Shown one piece after another: positions 38,101 through 50,854 of a stretch of DNA of 64,000 nt. A program made the translations under genes and the position numbers. This DNA is from Temnothorax longispinosus. Taxonomy: Eukaryota; Arthropoda; Insecta; Hymenoptera; Formicidae. Location: assembly GCF_030848805.1 (NCBI RefSeq), contig NC_092365.1, positions 13,790,486 to 13,854,485 on the forward strand. Reading direction: 5' to 3'. The notes beneath the pieces were generated by a model. That model was not told where the DNA came from, ran no database searches, and was given only the letters and a program-made list of their open reading frames with translations. The first letter of the stretch is position 1. Each line of letters opens with the position of its first letter.

Positions 38101-41100
38101 GTAGCACCATTCGTATTCCCTAATCTGAAAAGAATTTATATTATTTAGAGAATCTCTGAGTGTTTCAAATATTGCGAAACAATAAATAATAAACAATAAT
38201 ATACTTACAATATTACGAGAATTGACATCGCCCAAGTAAGTAACGAAATTTAGGTCAGGTGCCCACAGAAACATCTCTCTTTGCCAGGAAGTCATTGTCG
38301 ACAGAGGAACTACTAGTAAAAATGGCCCATGAAGTTGTTGCGTGTGAAATAAGTAATAAAGGAAGCATATTGTTTGGATTGTTTTGCCGAGACCCATTTC
38401 ATCGGCTAATATAACACTGCAGAAAAAAGTAGATAATTAAAAGATTAAATAAATATAATAATTTCAAGCGTCGTTATATTAGAAAATCTGCGCACCTATT
38501 TTCCTTGCACCAAGAATGTATCATCCAATTAAGTCCATCCATTTGATAATCTCTCAATACTAAATCTTTTTCTGTGCCCATGTAAGCAGGTTGTTCATTC
38601 AACGGATAAAACTTGGGTCTAGATTTGAGGACTTTGCAATGTTTGCTCGGTGTTCTTTTGGAATCTTCTCTGTCGCGAAATTCTTTTATCTTCTCTGGCC
38701 ATTTTTTCACTATTAAAGTTCCATCTTCCCATGTGGCCTCGGCGTACGACAAATTTTCCCATTTACAAAAATAATCGGGATGTTCAGAGTCTGGTTTCTT
38801 GTAGTCAGCTGACAAAAAAAAATTATACGATGATTCATCATCATGACAATTTTATATTTATAATACAGAGAGAAGAGCATTAAATATTATTTAAAATATC
38901 ATTGTCAGAATAAATATTTTCATACCAATAATCCTCTCAACATTGTTGTAACTTTTTAGAAGATCTTGTTTAAGTTCCAGTTGACACTCTAAATAATCCA
39001 ACTCTTCTGGCTCAGCATATTCTCTCATCTGCCTGATTCTGCGTTCACGTTTTATAAAATTGTCTAACTTCTTCAATCCTTTTACCTAACAAACACAAGA
39101 TTATGAGTATTTCCTGACATCACAGCTGAGAGTTAACAAAGACTAGAAAATATATTAATAACGCTATACTTTTTGTGCTTTTAAAGATTCCTCTGATTCC
39201 CACGTATTATGTATGTGAGACCAGCCTTTCCATTTGATCAAATATTGTACTTCAGTTTCCACGTTACTCAGATCCTCTGGATTGGGATCACCGTTTTCTT
39301 CGACAGCATAGATTGTCGTCACGTTACCCGTAACTGCATGTAATTATATATGTTGTAAATAATATCTCGATTAACAGCATCACAGTGCTAAGCGCATAAA
39401 ACAAACTAACCTCCTTTCTTGCCCATCCTCTGTCCCAAAATTTGTTCAATAGTTTCCGCATTGTCAGGCTCTGTTGACGCAGCGTTCGATTCGTCAACTT
39501 CAACCAAATCCTCGCTATCGGTACCTTCTTCACTTTCCTCTTTATAACTAACTGCCGTGCCTGTCCGTCTACTAACTTGCCTGATGATTAAGTTTAATAT
39601 GTGGATTATTGGAATCTGACTTTCATACCTTTCTCTTTCTTTTAGTCAATTTTTCTCAATACGTACCTTCTATTATCATCACTGTCGAAGGAAGAGTTAT
39701 CAGAAGATTCAGAGATATGCTTCTTTCGCACTCTGGCTTTCTCTTTCGCTTTTTGCGCAGCACGCCTGTTCAAGGATTTGCTAGGTGGGGGTCTACGATT
39801 CTCAGTTTCATCAGATTCTGATTCTGAACTCTCTGAATTCCACGAATTATGTGAACTAAAACAGTAAGTTGTACGTATAGGACCGTGTATGCATTATACC
39901 TAACAGATTCGCGTTTATAATTGCCTACTGAATTTCATTTAACTTTAAGTTTATTTTTAACATTTCAAAAAATCATTTATTGTTTTTGTATAGAATATTC
40001 TGAATGTTAACAATATGTATGAAATGCACGTAGAGAGAATATTTCCATGAAATCGATTTATAAAAATGTGATAATCGTAAAAAAATCAAATAAAAAAGTT
40101 AGAAGTCATTTTTTAAATATTCATATATAACTATATAATATAGAAAGATTAAGATTTTTATGAGAAATAAAGTTGTATAACAGTTTAGAGGGAAATGTCG
40201 CATAAATATCAATTCATATGCTTCACAACACAAAAAACTCGTCTATTAAGTTTTTAATAAATTCGGGGTATAAATTATAAATAACATGGAATGTAAAAAC
40301 GCATTGTGATGTAAACTGGAAAATATAAGCGGTTATGTGCAAAATCAAAGTGAAATCCGATTAGAACAAGCAAACAGATGTAAAACGTAAACATTTGTAA
40401 ATATTTATGCAGTCAAAAGTACATGTATGCACAAGTGTAGCATATCTTATAATAATGTGGATAACGAAATGCTTATGCTTATATTCATTAAATGTGAAAA
40501 CAAATCGTTGTTGTGGCGATTGGTGTTAAAAATAGAGGTGTATCATGAACGTCGCAATAAATTCGGTGACTCACGCATTTGTAATATATCAGATAACTAC
40601 ATCAAAATTAGGCGACGTTATTTAACGACCAACATTGATAAGATACCGTTATATTATTTTCTAAATTTATGTACAAATATGCTGATAATAATGCAAGTAG
40701 AAATGAGCAAAAATGTAATATGTAAAATCTATCAATTCATTATTCGTGCTCTGTGGTATACAATGTATACATAAACGGAAGCACTCGTAGAAAGACCAAC
40801 GTAGCGACTAATACGGTTGCCACACAGAAGTGGTGTATTGTTACACAATATCTCGTGTAATACGAATGATAAGATCAAAGTTTATAACGTACGGGCTAAC
40901 TATGTATATATGAACTATTCTACGTCAGCTACTAACAATTACGAGCTTTCATCGAATTTCGAATTTCATCTCTCAATTAGCATATTATCCGTACAAATTA
41001 TCTTGCGATCTCGCGACTGCGATAAGCCGTTCAGCTGACAATGAGTTACATCGATCGTTACCGCCGGTTACCGCCGGGTCAACATATTCTCCACTCCCCC

Positions 41101-44100
41101 GACGATTTGTCGCACTTACCCTTTCTTCTTAAATTTTTTGCGACCATCACTGTCGCTCTCGCGATTCGTCGCGAGCCTGTCAGGCTCCTTCCTGGAACGC
41201 CCGGACCTCCTGATGCCGTATATGTCAGGATTCTCGTCCCACTCGCGACTAGACTCATGTTTAACTCTAAGCTTTGCTTCGGTGCTGTGATTCGAGCCTT
41301 TGCTCTGGAAGCTATCGCTTTGTGCAGCAGGTGCATCCGACTTCTCCGACTTGTCAGAGTCGGAGCCTGATCCGGAGCCGGAACCGCTCGAGGAGCTAGA
41401 GTCGCTGCGTTAAGCAGCCAGGCAATATTTTATTTCACTAATTATATATAGATGATATACATGGACAGAGCATCTCGAAATACATACTTGATGAGAATAA
41501 TTAACGATAACGTAGTCGTGGGAATAATTTACTGGATAAAAAATCGTTAATTGAAATATAAATTATATGTATATAGAAATGTACAATTGCTATTCAACGT
41601 TCAATATCTTAGTTGTTTTATTTAATCAATCGCTCGAGGAGGCATTTTTACATAAAAATTTCAAGTGATTTAATCCGTGATTCAAGTTACATATAAATTG
41701 TGTAATAAGGCATAAAAATAAAAATATTATACAATAATTATGATATAACATACTCATGTATTATAGAATTTTAATCACACTAATTAGAAAATGCGTATAT
41801 ATGTATTATGTAACGTTAATAAATATAAAAAATATAAAAATGGACTATGCATTGTACATGAATACTGGAAATGTATCAAGCTTTTCAAAATATTTCAAAG
41901 TTAAAAATGTGAACGTTCTCCTATAATTTTATAATTCTGTATCGAGATTCATATTTGACACGTTGATTACTCGAAAGTATATTGACTAACACTACAGATT
42001 AATACTAGCAGTTTATCTAGCATTGCTCTGATTATTTGAATAAAAGGAAGAAAAAGTTTTAACATAAACGTAACGTATAAAAAGAGTTGTGTGCTCACAA
42101 AAAAAACCCAAAGTAGGGCATACATAAAGTTAGGAAAATTGTTAAGACATTGTTAGTGCTATATGAAGCTGTAGCAATACACAGTAGCCCATTTGTGAGT
42201 GGCACCAATTGTGACAAACCCTTACACATCAGAGAACCTGATATACACTTGTATTCAGTTCAATTTGTCTTGCATTAATAACAATGTCGCACGCTACAAC
42301 TGCATTCTATAAAAGATTAAACTGATTACCTCAAAGATATATAAATAATTAATGAATCTAATCAACATGGTGGACTTTAAAAGAGGAAAAATTACATTCT
42401 CAAAAACATCAGTAAAATTGAGCACTTTGAACGGCAATCTTCTAAAAGCGAAGTTCTTATTCCCAAAATATGAAACTTGCCTAAAGCTGAAAAATTCTCC
42501 AATTCACGAATGTTTCTTTCACGAGAGGAAAGTAAAATCTTACCGCAATGCAAGTTCGTGTATCAGATCTCATGATTTTCAGGGAGATGGGCCAAATCCT
42601 TGTCGATACCCACCTTTCAGATCCCGATCCTGAGCCGCTGTTGCTGCCGGAAGAGGAGCTATCGCTCTTGCTCTCGTTCTCAGAATCCGATCCGGATTCC
42701 TTACCGGATTCAGATTCTAACGTTTTCTGGAAGTCAATATCGACATGTAATTTCGATTTTATCTTTATGCAAGATATCGCTCGTCGCTTGGAACGTGTTG
42801 TTTGGAATAGTTCGCTTTAGTCCCCAGTTAACGCTTATCGCCAGAGAAACGCCCTAACATTATTATTCTCATTTCGAGAGTTTTTACTTCTGTTCTAAAT
42901 GGATACAATTATGGGTACAATTATGGTAACAAGGAAGCAAGGTAATTCGCAGTCGAAGGGAGCGGTGAAACTTTTTTTTTTACGCATCTTTTTATTTCCT
43001 TCAATCAGCCCGCATACAGAAATATTGTTATTTCATCAGCACGAACTCGTCCTCCATTTTGTGATCGTCGTCCGCCATTTTGTCTTCTTATTGTTAGAAG
43101 AGGAAAACAGTAATCTAAGAAATGTTATTAAATTATTGCCGTTGCCTCATACTTATACGATTACTTTGATCTAAATAAAAACCAACGAAGACTAAAAAAG
43201 ACACGTTTAATATATCCCTTATATTAAATTCCGTGAGAATTCTTTGGATCTAGCAGCGAGATCCCTCGTTTGACCACGTTTGAATACCTTAAAGCAAAAT
43301 TAAACGCAGGAATTTCTTCTAAATTGGCACGTTTGTATAATTCTATCGCATACTGCAGTCGCTTACAATCATATTCGCATGAAAGGAATCTGTTTGGAGA
43401 TGTCCAACAAAGGTTTAGGCACTGAATAATAGAGATCATCATTCAAAAACAGGTTATAGTTTTATTAAATACTTCAACAATTACATATCTCAGCTGTCAG
43501 TGCTCGATTAAGATATGTAAATGCATACAGAAATATATGTGTACCTAATAATATGGTTAATCATATTATTTAATTTGTAGTAGATCAGATATACTATATG
43601 TTATACATTAATTAATTAATTTAGAGATATTATATATTTTATTAATCTTCAAACGGATTGAAAGAAGTTGAGATATTTATTAGTAATGTTCTAATTATGC
43701 TTATCTCTCTTGATATTTGATGTAGTTTCGTACATTTGCAAATCTATATCAGTGAATGTAATAATGATAATAATCAAGACTCTTGCCACAAGTATATTGA
43801 TAGAAAAATATTGGAGTTATGAGAGCAAAGTAAAATTTTCTCTTGCACAATCAATGCAGATTTTTGTTTGCATACCTATATTAACTGAGCGTAGGTCCCT
43901 TGCTCTCTTTCTGTAACAAACATTAGTAACACATGCTACAATTTCATCCAAGGCATTAAGCATACCAGATAGTATGATTAAATATTAAAATAACCTGTAT
44001 TGCAAACTGTATAACACTGCTGACACTATAAACCACTATTAAAAATGTATGCGCATAAAACGGACCTTTACATACACTATATATATTTTTTCTAACAATG

Positions 44101-45478
44101 TTTTGTACATTATAATAAAAGAATGTATGACTTGATAGAAGAATTTGAGCTCAAATATTGTTAAAGAAATAAATTAGTTTCTATTTATTCATAAATTCAT
44201 GGAGCAATGTCCAGTCTTATTTGTGCACTATGATAATTCAAAGATACCATGTTAATTAAAAGAAATGATGTGTGACCAGTGATGGATACGTGAGTACAGA
44301 AGAAATCATTAAACTTGTCTATAGTTATATACAGATATTTATATACCATTGTTGTAAAATCCATAATTATTTAAGTATTCTACACACATGTAACGGTGAA
44401 ATGTCCAAGAACTATATCGCTTTAAATTTTTGCACGAATTTGCCAGATGCATCTTAACTAACCCCGTTGCTATTTCAAAAGTTACCATTACAAATGTTCA
44501 CCAACAAATGGGATGATTACCAAGCATGCAATTGCTTTTAATGTTATTCTCGTGATGTATCGAGATAAATTTATTGTCAAATTGAATAAAATCTATCACA
44601 ATGCGATGCAGTTTTACTTAAGTATGTTTTGTGATCACGATTCTCACCCTCATAAAATTGATGCAAAAGAAATCTGTGTTGAACAAGATTCCAAATGGTA
44701 TAAATGGCATTCTACAGTATAGACAAATGTCATAAAGCTCCTTGATAGATCCAATTATGTCCATCACATGCCAAAATTATGAATTTCCTACAAAAATTTT
44801 TGCAAAGAACTTTCAAAGGTTGAAAATGCAGAATATTTCTGGCGTTATCCCGATGGAAACGCATCAAAATCACGGGTATTTGCCGTGAGAATTGCGTCAC
44901 ACGTTCCTGATGACCAGGCAGGACCGTGCGCGACAATATTTAAGCTTAATTTGCGAAAATGGGTACATTTTCGAATTACGAATAAGTATGACGCCAGGCC
45001 GAGGAAAAGTGCGAGGGATCGTTTGCGACGAAAATCAGGGTGGTACAACGATGTTTTCTGTGAAAAATATCAGATTGACGCGACGTAAACAAACCTTATA
45101 GGTTATTAAGGGGCTGGGAGAGTGTGTAAAGTAGCGAAAAATCGTGGCGAGGGTGGCACGAGTTCCTGAGCCCGGACGGTCCGTGGGACCCCGCCCTACG
45201 CGTAGGAGACCCTCGCGGACCAGCATCGGGGTTTTTTTCGCGTTTTCGCCAGGTTCTCGTCGAACCATCGGTACGCGGAAACGCGCGTGGCTGCACGCGA
45301 TTTTGCCCTATTCCAAACAACACCGTGGCCGCGACGAGCGACTCGCTTGCACGCATAAAATCACGCCGAACGCATCCGCGGATCGTTGACGAGGGTAATC
45401 GCCGCACGGATCCGCGTGCACGGGGCCGAAATCCCGCTCGGATCCCGGGGGTGTCTGGTAACTGGCACTCACCTGCAT
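32142..45478 (-). CDS. CHD1: chromodomain-helicase-DNA-binding protein 1
   Basis: ATP-dependent nucleosome remodeler that spaces nucleosomes over transcribed genes in the nucleus. I could join 24 coding exons, all in phase, into 1816 residues: 45478-45473, 42726-42614, 41404-41120, 39855-39667, 39580-39411, 39333-39170, 39085-38926, 38808-38496, 38416-38209, 38124-37844, 37759-37033, 36938-36693, 36448-36278, 36061-35938, 35859-35705, 35633-35272, 35141-34907, 34841-34803, 34627-34508, 34420-34193, 34051-33722, 33514-33027, 32558-32445 and 32364-32142. Order of domains: Ser/Glu-rich N-terminus, double chromodomain (about 240-410), SNF2 ATPase with DEMGLGKT (about 475) and DEAH (about 580), C-terminal helicase lobe ending ARAHRIGQ (about 865), SANT-SLIDE-type DNA-binding region (about 1115-1300), CHCT domain (about 1433-1530), Arg-Asp repeats, and a Gly/Tyr-rich tail. 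Exon 18 is only 39 bases. The first coding exon holds just ATG CAG. Confidence 0.95.
33560..33676. mobile_element. 117-bp hairpin element filling a CHD1 intron
   Basis: Inverted arms 33560-33595 and 33641-33676 (outer ends GCTGCGGTCCACTTGATGCT and its near-complement) with a short CT/GA-rich centre. It lies wholly inside the 207-base intron between CHD1 exons 21 and 22 and makes up more than half of it. Confidence 0.85.
39856..41119 (-). other. CHD1 intron 3, no nested feature seen
   Basis: AT-rich intron of about 1.26 kb between the exon 3 donor (GG|GTAAGT) and the exon 4 acceptor (TTTTAG). Short open frames on the plus strand do not look coding. Confidence 0.7.
41405..42613 (-). other. CHD1 intron 2, no nested feature seen
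   Basis: AT-rich intron of about 1.2 kb between AG|GTGGGT at 42614 and the acceptor at 41405. Nothing else recognised. Confidence 0.7.
42727..45472 (-). other. CHD1 intron 1
   Basis: A 2.75-kb first intron beginning ATG CAG|GTGAGT at the right end. It contains a coding-looking segment at 43224-43421, listed separately; the rest is AT-rich with no other recognised feature. Confidence 0.65.
43224..43421 (-). CDS. candidate small-protein terminal exon inside CHD1 intron 1
   Basis: An open segment of 65 codons and a stop follows an acceptor-like CTCTATTATTCAG. The peptide is protein-like, with paired cysteines (CLNLC and CEYDC), then a helical-looking stretch containing RLQYAIELYKRANLEEIP and a tail LLDPKNSHGI. 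I do not recognise it. If spliced to CHD1 exon 1 (ATG CAG, phase 0) it would be in frame and give a 67-residue protein, so it could be an alternative product of that promoter. Alternatively it could start at its own ATG pair 18-21 bases upstream, or be the last exon of another gene, or a decayed exon. Confidence 0.35.
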   Translation of the reverse strand, partial: CLNLCWTSPNRFLSCEYDCKRLQYAIELYKRANLEEIPAFNFALRYSNVVKRGISLLDPKNSHGI

Positions 45479-46215
45479 GGCTCCCGTCTACGCGTCGCAC
45501 CGACGACCCACCGATCGTTTATCACCGACGCGCACCACGCGAGCTCGCCCCTTTCCCCAATCGTAACACTGTCACGCGTACACGTGCCCGCAGATCAGAC
45601 CGCGTTTCGCGCCGCGGGCCTCGACATCGTGAGAAACTATTAAGAGTATCGTGCGCTATATGGTCACGGGTACGTGAGGTAGACCGCCATTTTGTGATCC
45701 GGACTTGCTTCTTCTCGCCCTCCCCACTCCGCGCCCCGCGGCTCTCTCCCGTCATGCAACGCGCGCGCCATCTCGCTGCCCTCTGCCCTCGCCCCTCTAC
45801 GCCAATCCGAAGCGCGGAGCCTCAGAGACGCGACGTCGGATTGGCCGAGAGCCGATGGAAGAAGGAAAACGAGAAGACGCGCGCATCGCACGATTAAAGC
45901 GGTGTACGGGGTATATGTGCGTGTGCGTGCTCGAGCGCGCGCGCGCACCGGAAAAGCGTCTGTGAAATGAAACGTAAAATTACTCACGCAAATATCTCAC
46001 GTAAGAAATTTACGTGAGATACTCGCGATATTAAATGGCGCGATAAAAAGCGAATCGAGTTTCGGCGAAATTTGTCACGCGATTTTTCTCGCGCGAATTT
46101 GAACGAATCCGGCCGTCTCGCGGAGGGTCGAACGAAACGGACGTCGGACGCGAGTCCGCAAAACGGAAATCGAACGTCGCTCGTCGCACGGCCATTTTGA
46201 GCAGCCAACGATTTT
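45479..46215 (-). promoter_or_regulatory. CHD1 promoter region
   Basis: GC- and CpG-rich block directly upstream of the CHD1 start codon. CCATTTTG motifs, whose complement CAAAATGG resembles animal YY1/Pho-type sites, occur near 45687 and 46190. No TATA box in an obvious place, as usual for a housekeeping promoter. Long open frames here on both strands reflect GC content. Confidence 0.35.
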
Positions 46216-46222
46216 ACCCATA

Positions 46223-46674
46223 ATGCGCGACGTCATGACGCTTCCCTTCGATCAACTCGCCGTCGAGTTTTACTTGACGCGATCGTCAGCAGCTGCTGAA
46301 AAAATATCACGGGCGGAAATCAACGAAGATGCCACGTTCTCGCGGAAACCCTCTCGCGAGGGTTCTCGTACTTTCGAGGGCGTACTTTTCGAAACGGTCG
46401 CTTTAAGCAAGGGGAAAATTATGTAACACGTAGAGGCGTAGACGTTTCGCGAGACATCATGGCGATTAACGACGATCCAATTTCGTCACATGCGCGAAAG
46501 GAAATTTTACAAATTGTCCAAGAAACTTTAACTTACTCCGCAATTAAAAAAAAATCTTTTACCGAGAAAATAAGGAAAATCCGATATCTGGAAGAGGGGA
46601 AAATCGCGTTAACGACCTCGCAACTTTCGCAAGCCGAATCGCGGAGAACCATCCAACGAACTTTCCGAGATTGA
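46223..46674 (+). other. two consecutive small open frames, doubtful coding
   Basis: Two plus-strand frames follow each other: 46223-46426 (67 residues) and 46459-46674 (71 residues, beginning MAINDDPISSHARKEILQ). They lie divergent from CHD1 and just beyond its CpG-rich promoter. I recognise neither, and no splice structure or family motif supports them. They may belong to a divergent non-coding transcript. Confidence 0.15.
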
Positions 46675-48366
46675 CGTAGAGACGATACGGAAAGGCCTGT
46701 TCTCTCGCGCGGTGTACTGCATCGCAATGTCTTAATGCATATACGTACCATACAATACGATTTGTTCGAGGGCTCAGGAACTCGCGGCTTAATTCTAGCA
46801 CAATTTCTCGTTAAAAGCAGGTAGAGGAGTCCACACTAACCGTCAGGCCGTCGGGCCAAATGGAACGGAATGGATCGGGCCTAGAGCGTCAAGTTGCCCG
46901 ACGTCGTCAATGTCGCCATGCAAAGTACGCAAGTGAGAATGATGAGAAAGCGGCAGCGGACTAGCGGAGCGCAGCCAGGCTGGCTTTCCGTCGGGCGTAT
47001 CGGGCTCGGGCAGGATGACCGTGTTCGGGAACAGACGGACGTTTGCGGCGGTGCCGCGCCGTCTCGAAGGGATTTCCTCGCGACCGCGTGTCGCGACGTT
47101 GCGAAAACGACGCCGACTGAGCGGCGCGCCACGCCCGTCCCGATGGAAAGCCAGCGCAGCCGTCTCGCAGCCGATGCGACAGGTCGTATCATGATGAGAA
47201 TGAAAGACGAAAAATATTACCTACACGTCCGTGGCAACGCCGCGCCGGAAAAGGACGAGGCGCCCGAGCTTCCGGTATATGTACGCTGTCGTCGCTGTCG
47301 CAGCTCGATCGAGAGCTCGACGAGCGCCACCCGTCGAATTCGAGTTTGACGGCGGGTTTCTTCGAACGTGCTTTGCGGCGGAAAATGATGAATCGCTCTC
47401 AGTCTCGTGTCGTTCGGCGAGCGTGCCGGCTTAAAAAAAAAATATAATTAGTTATGATTAGTTAGCGAAGTATTAGTAATATATAACATATTATGATTAC
47501 ATGGTAATATTATTTACATTAATAACTTTAGCGATATACCAAGTCCTGCAGAGAAAAAATTCTTTGTCTAAATCTAGGTAGCTTAATTTATTCTTTTCCT
47601 TTTCATATAATATAAAAAAGAAAGAAAAGTAGATATAGCAAAAAATAAGAAAATACAAAAATATAAATATTAATTTCCTTCTGTGTAAAATTATTTTCTA
47701 TTTTATTTATTTTTAAGTAGGTACACCAGAAAACGAATGAAATGATTCAACTGACTTGATTACGTGTACAAAATTAGAGGCAAATTGAGGTCGAAAACTA
47801 AAATAATTTTTCAAAACTTAATTATATGTAATCTCGCAATTTTAACGGTATAAACAATTTGAATATATACGTGGTTTTATTTACATAACGATATTGTTCC
47901 CGATTAATGTACAATACTAGTGTTATGGGAGGGACGTAAAATATTGAAATAATTATGGACTGTGATTAACATTATATATGTACATTACATAGAAAGATAA
48001 TTTCAATAGTAACACAATCATACATAAAAGTCACAAGAAGATCATATAGCACTTCGACACTACTTGTACTTGTGCTCCTTGATAATAGTTACATATTTCA
48101 CGCATATGCCAAGTTTTCTATTTATGAAACGACAACTCAGTCTTATGATCTAATTCAGCTCGAGTTAATAGCGTGCCAACGCGACGATGAATATCGCGAT
48201 GATGAAAGGAAAAGCTGATAAAAATAATAATAGCACATTGCCAGAGTTCGCAGAGATGACAATTTTATTGTTAATGTACCCGTTTCAAATTACGTAAAAG
48301 AATAAATGATGTAAATGAGATACTGATTTTCATTGAGTATCCATAGTAAGATGCGACTTAAATGCG
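46675..48366. other. intergenic, no gene recognised
   Basis: The part up to about 47.4 kb is GC-rich and has long open frames on both strands with arginine-rich, low-information translations; from 47.4 kb it is AT-rich and includes the Cdc37 3' untranslated region. I see no supported gene. Confidence 0.55.
48264..48269 (-). terminator. Cdc37 polyadenylation signal
   Basis: AATAAA on the minus strand, about 100 bases past the Cdc37 stop codon. Confidence 0.5.
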
Positions 48367-50199
48367 TTATTCCGGATCTGGCGTATTTCCCGCGGCGCTC
48401 TGCTGTTCCTCTTCCTCCTTCTTTTCTTTCTCCTTCTCCTTGTTTTTCGCGTCGGGAACCCACAAACCGCTGTCGACGCACCGTTTCATGTGATATGTCG
48501 CCTCTTCCTCTGGCATTGCGGCTATTGTTTGTTGCAACAAAGGAATATCTTGCGTCTCGAAACATTTTTGTAAAGCCTGAAAAAAAAATATATAAAGAAT
48601 CAAGAAGGAAATTTCCTAGCAATGATTTTTACGTTCAGAGACAAATTTTTATTTACCTCTGGAAGAGTTTCAAACACCTCGATCGGATCGAGTCCACCGG
48701 GACCCAAACGAGCTTTTCTTTCCTCCTCCTCGGCCTCTCTAACCGCCTCAGCTACCTTCTCTGCTGCTCTTTTGCGTATTCTGTCCTTAAACGCTTTAAG
48801 TTCGTCATCAAAGGATTTCTTGTACTCTACCTCGGCAATTTGAATGCGACTGAAGAAGGAGCCAACGCACGCTCGCGGGTCAACGTCCAATTGCTTAGAT
48901 AGTTCCAGTATATATTGCATACATATGCATTGATGCGCAACGTGTTCCATTAAATTATGTTTCTGAAAATATTCCATGAATATAGAATTGTCATAGATAT
49001 CACTGGTTAAGTCTGTCTCAATCAGTTTAGCTGTAGAACAGTTGCCCGTCAAACTTACCTCTTCCATTTCCAAGTTGATGCACCAGATGACCAAATAATT
49101 TGCCGTATTCTCGCAAACTAAATACAGATGATCCTGTAAGAATTTCTTGCTGTCATCATATTTTCTTAGCATGCCAAACTCCTTCAATTTTGTCTCGTGT
49201 TCCTTAACGAATTGCTTCATTCGTTTCTCCTTTTCCTCGTCGGATAAACTCGAATCATCGTTCCTCCTCGCAGGCTTCGTATTTATCACAGTTTTTGTAA
49301 AACCATCTTGCCCAATAGTATCTATGTTCCACGGTGTCAATTTTTCCTTCTTTTCCATTTCCTTTTCCTTCTCTTGAATCTTTTTCTCCTCCTCTTCGAG
49401 ATCTTGAAGAACTTTTTTCAACGCAGTTAAATCAGCCGAATCGGTCTTTTCATTTTCTAATTTGGCTAATTTTTCCTTTGTATCCTTGAGTTTTTGCAGG
49501 GTTCTGAAATAACAAACGTTATATAGCAAAAATTAATTTAATTCTATACATACAGGAGAGATATTATTTAACATATTTTTGTTCGTACTCTGCCTTCTTC
49601 CTCATGTGTTCTTCGTGCTCTTTCTTGCGTTCTTCCATTCTCTCCACTCGCGCTTGATGACGCCATCTGAATAAGGATGGCGTATCAATGTTTGGATGAG
49701 TATCATCTTCATCATCTGAAATCTAATGATAAGAATAGCAAAAGTTATAAATACAAAAAACATTTTCACATATAATCTAAATGTACAAACGACATCATTA
49801 TTGTTCGATGTAAATTGATTGATCCAAAAAATAAATAAGTCTTTCGATCTCATCAAATAAGAAGCAAAGAAAATTAACAAAGTTATAAAGTAGAAGGCTT
49901 TAAGTTAATCGTGTCCTAAAATTGTAGGAAATGCTCGATCCCATAAGTATTCGCGATACATAAACTGCGCTCTAAAAACGGGATAACCGAGTTGAGTCGA
50001 AATGCCGAGCAGTTGACGTTTCGGTAACGTGTCATAACAACGTTTCTGGCGTACGCCAGACAGTCACGCGCGGCCGGCGAGATCTGATCTCGAGCTTCTT
50101 CGAGAACGTTCCTCTGGATTGCTGGATCCCCGGATCCGGACGGAGAACGGCCGATATTGTTCTTACTTCGATACTCTTCCATTTGCTGTAGTCCACCAT
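48367..50199 (-). CDS. Cdc37: Hsp90 co-chaperone Cdc37
   Basis: Brings protein kinase clients to Hsp90 in the cytosol. Five exons: 50199-50167, 49722-49589, 49503-49059, 48962-48657 and 48576-48367, giving 375 residues (vertebrate CDC37 is about 378). The first exon encodes MVDYSKWKSIE, close to the invariant family N-terminus, and exon 2 continues ISDDEDDTHPNID and LFRWRHQARVERME. The kinase-binding coiled coil, CENTANYLVIWC, VDPRACVGSFF, RLGPGGLDPIEVFETLPE and SGLWVP follow. Exon 2 ends at 49589 (AGA|GTACGA) because this donor alone keeps the frame; a nearby GTTAAA site at 49573 would not. The intron 49058-48963 is stop-free and divisible by three. The gene is divergent from INTS7. Confidence 0.94.
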
Positions 50200-50854
50200 C
50201 GTAGCGCTCGGATGAACCTGCCGTCAACGAGTCGCTTCTACGCGAGGAGCCCGACAGCTTGGACGATCCCGACCTTTTTTTCCTTCCTCTTTCCACGACG
50301 AGGGTATCTGTGTTTCTGTGTATCGCGCACAGAAGTCAGTCAGTCAGAAACTGTGGATTGCCGCTCTCGCTTTCGTCTATCCTGGTCTATCCGTCTCTCC
50401 GAATATCCTTGCCCTACCTTGCCTAATCTTGCCAGAGTCTGATTGCCGACAATGCCGACTGATCCGAGACAGATCCGAACTCCTGGCGCCTGGCCGACAA
50501 TCGCAGGGAACGACGAGAGATGGCAGATCACGTATCGATCGATAATGACGATAATTCGTGATACCACGTGATACGTCTACGTCGCGTATATGATAACGGC
50601 CTTGTTTTCTTTCGTCTGGAAAACGAAACGAGACTTTTTAATGAATATTTGCAAATATAATAAACGATTGATTAAATAATTACGCAATTAACATTTCTTC
50701 CTTATGTAAGATTACTTCCGATGGCTTAGATTTATATTCCTACCGTGTTAAAGATGATCGATGATTCAAGTTGATAGGTTATATACCTAACGAGGCTCTA
50801 TGAATGACAGTACGGTTTTTTAAATATTACGCGTGTAATTTACATTGAGACAAA
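50200..50854. promoter_or_regulatory. divergent Cdc37/INTS7 promoter region
   Basis: About 655 bases separate the two start codons. At 50530-50544 a TATCGATCGATA-like sequence resembles the insect DREF element, and a CACGTG E-box lies at 50565-50570. Both are common in insect housekeeping promoters. Which gene each serves is not shown. Confidence 0.45.

Noticed and set aside
44730..44936. 68-residue minus-strand frame with cysteines (LKVLCKNFCRK)
   Set aside because: Briefly resembled a SOCS-box tail, but the rest of that motif is missing and no upstream exon or splice sites support it.
45325..45897. 190-residue plus-strand frame over the CHD1 promoter
   Set aside because: Arginine/proline-rich translation of a GC-rich stretch overlapping the CHD1 start region, with open frames on both strands and no family motif.
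46894..47349. 151-residue plus-strand frame
   Set aside because: GC-rich, open on the opposite strand too, low-information composition, and no splice or family evidence.
48333..48902. 189-residue plus-strand frame
   Set aside because: Antisense shadow of Cdc37 exons 4 and 5, whose coding on the minus strand is certain.
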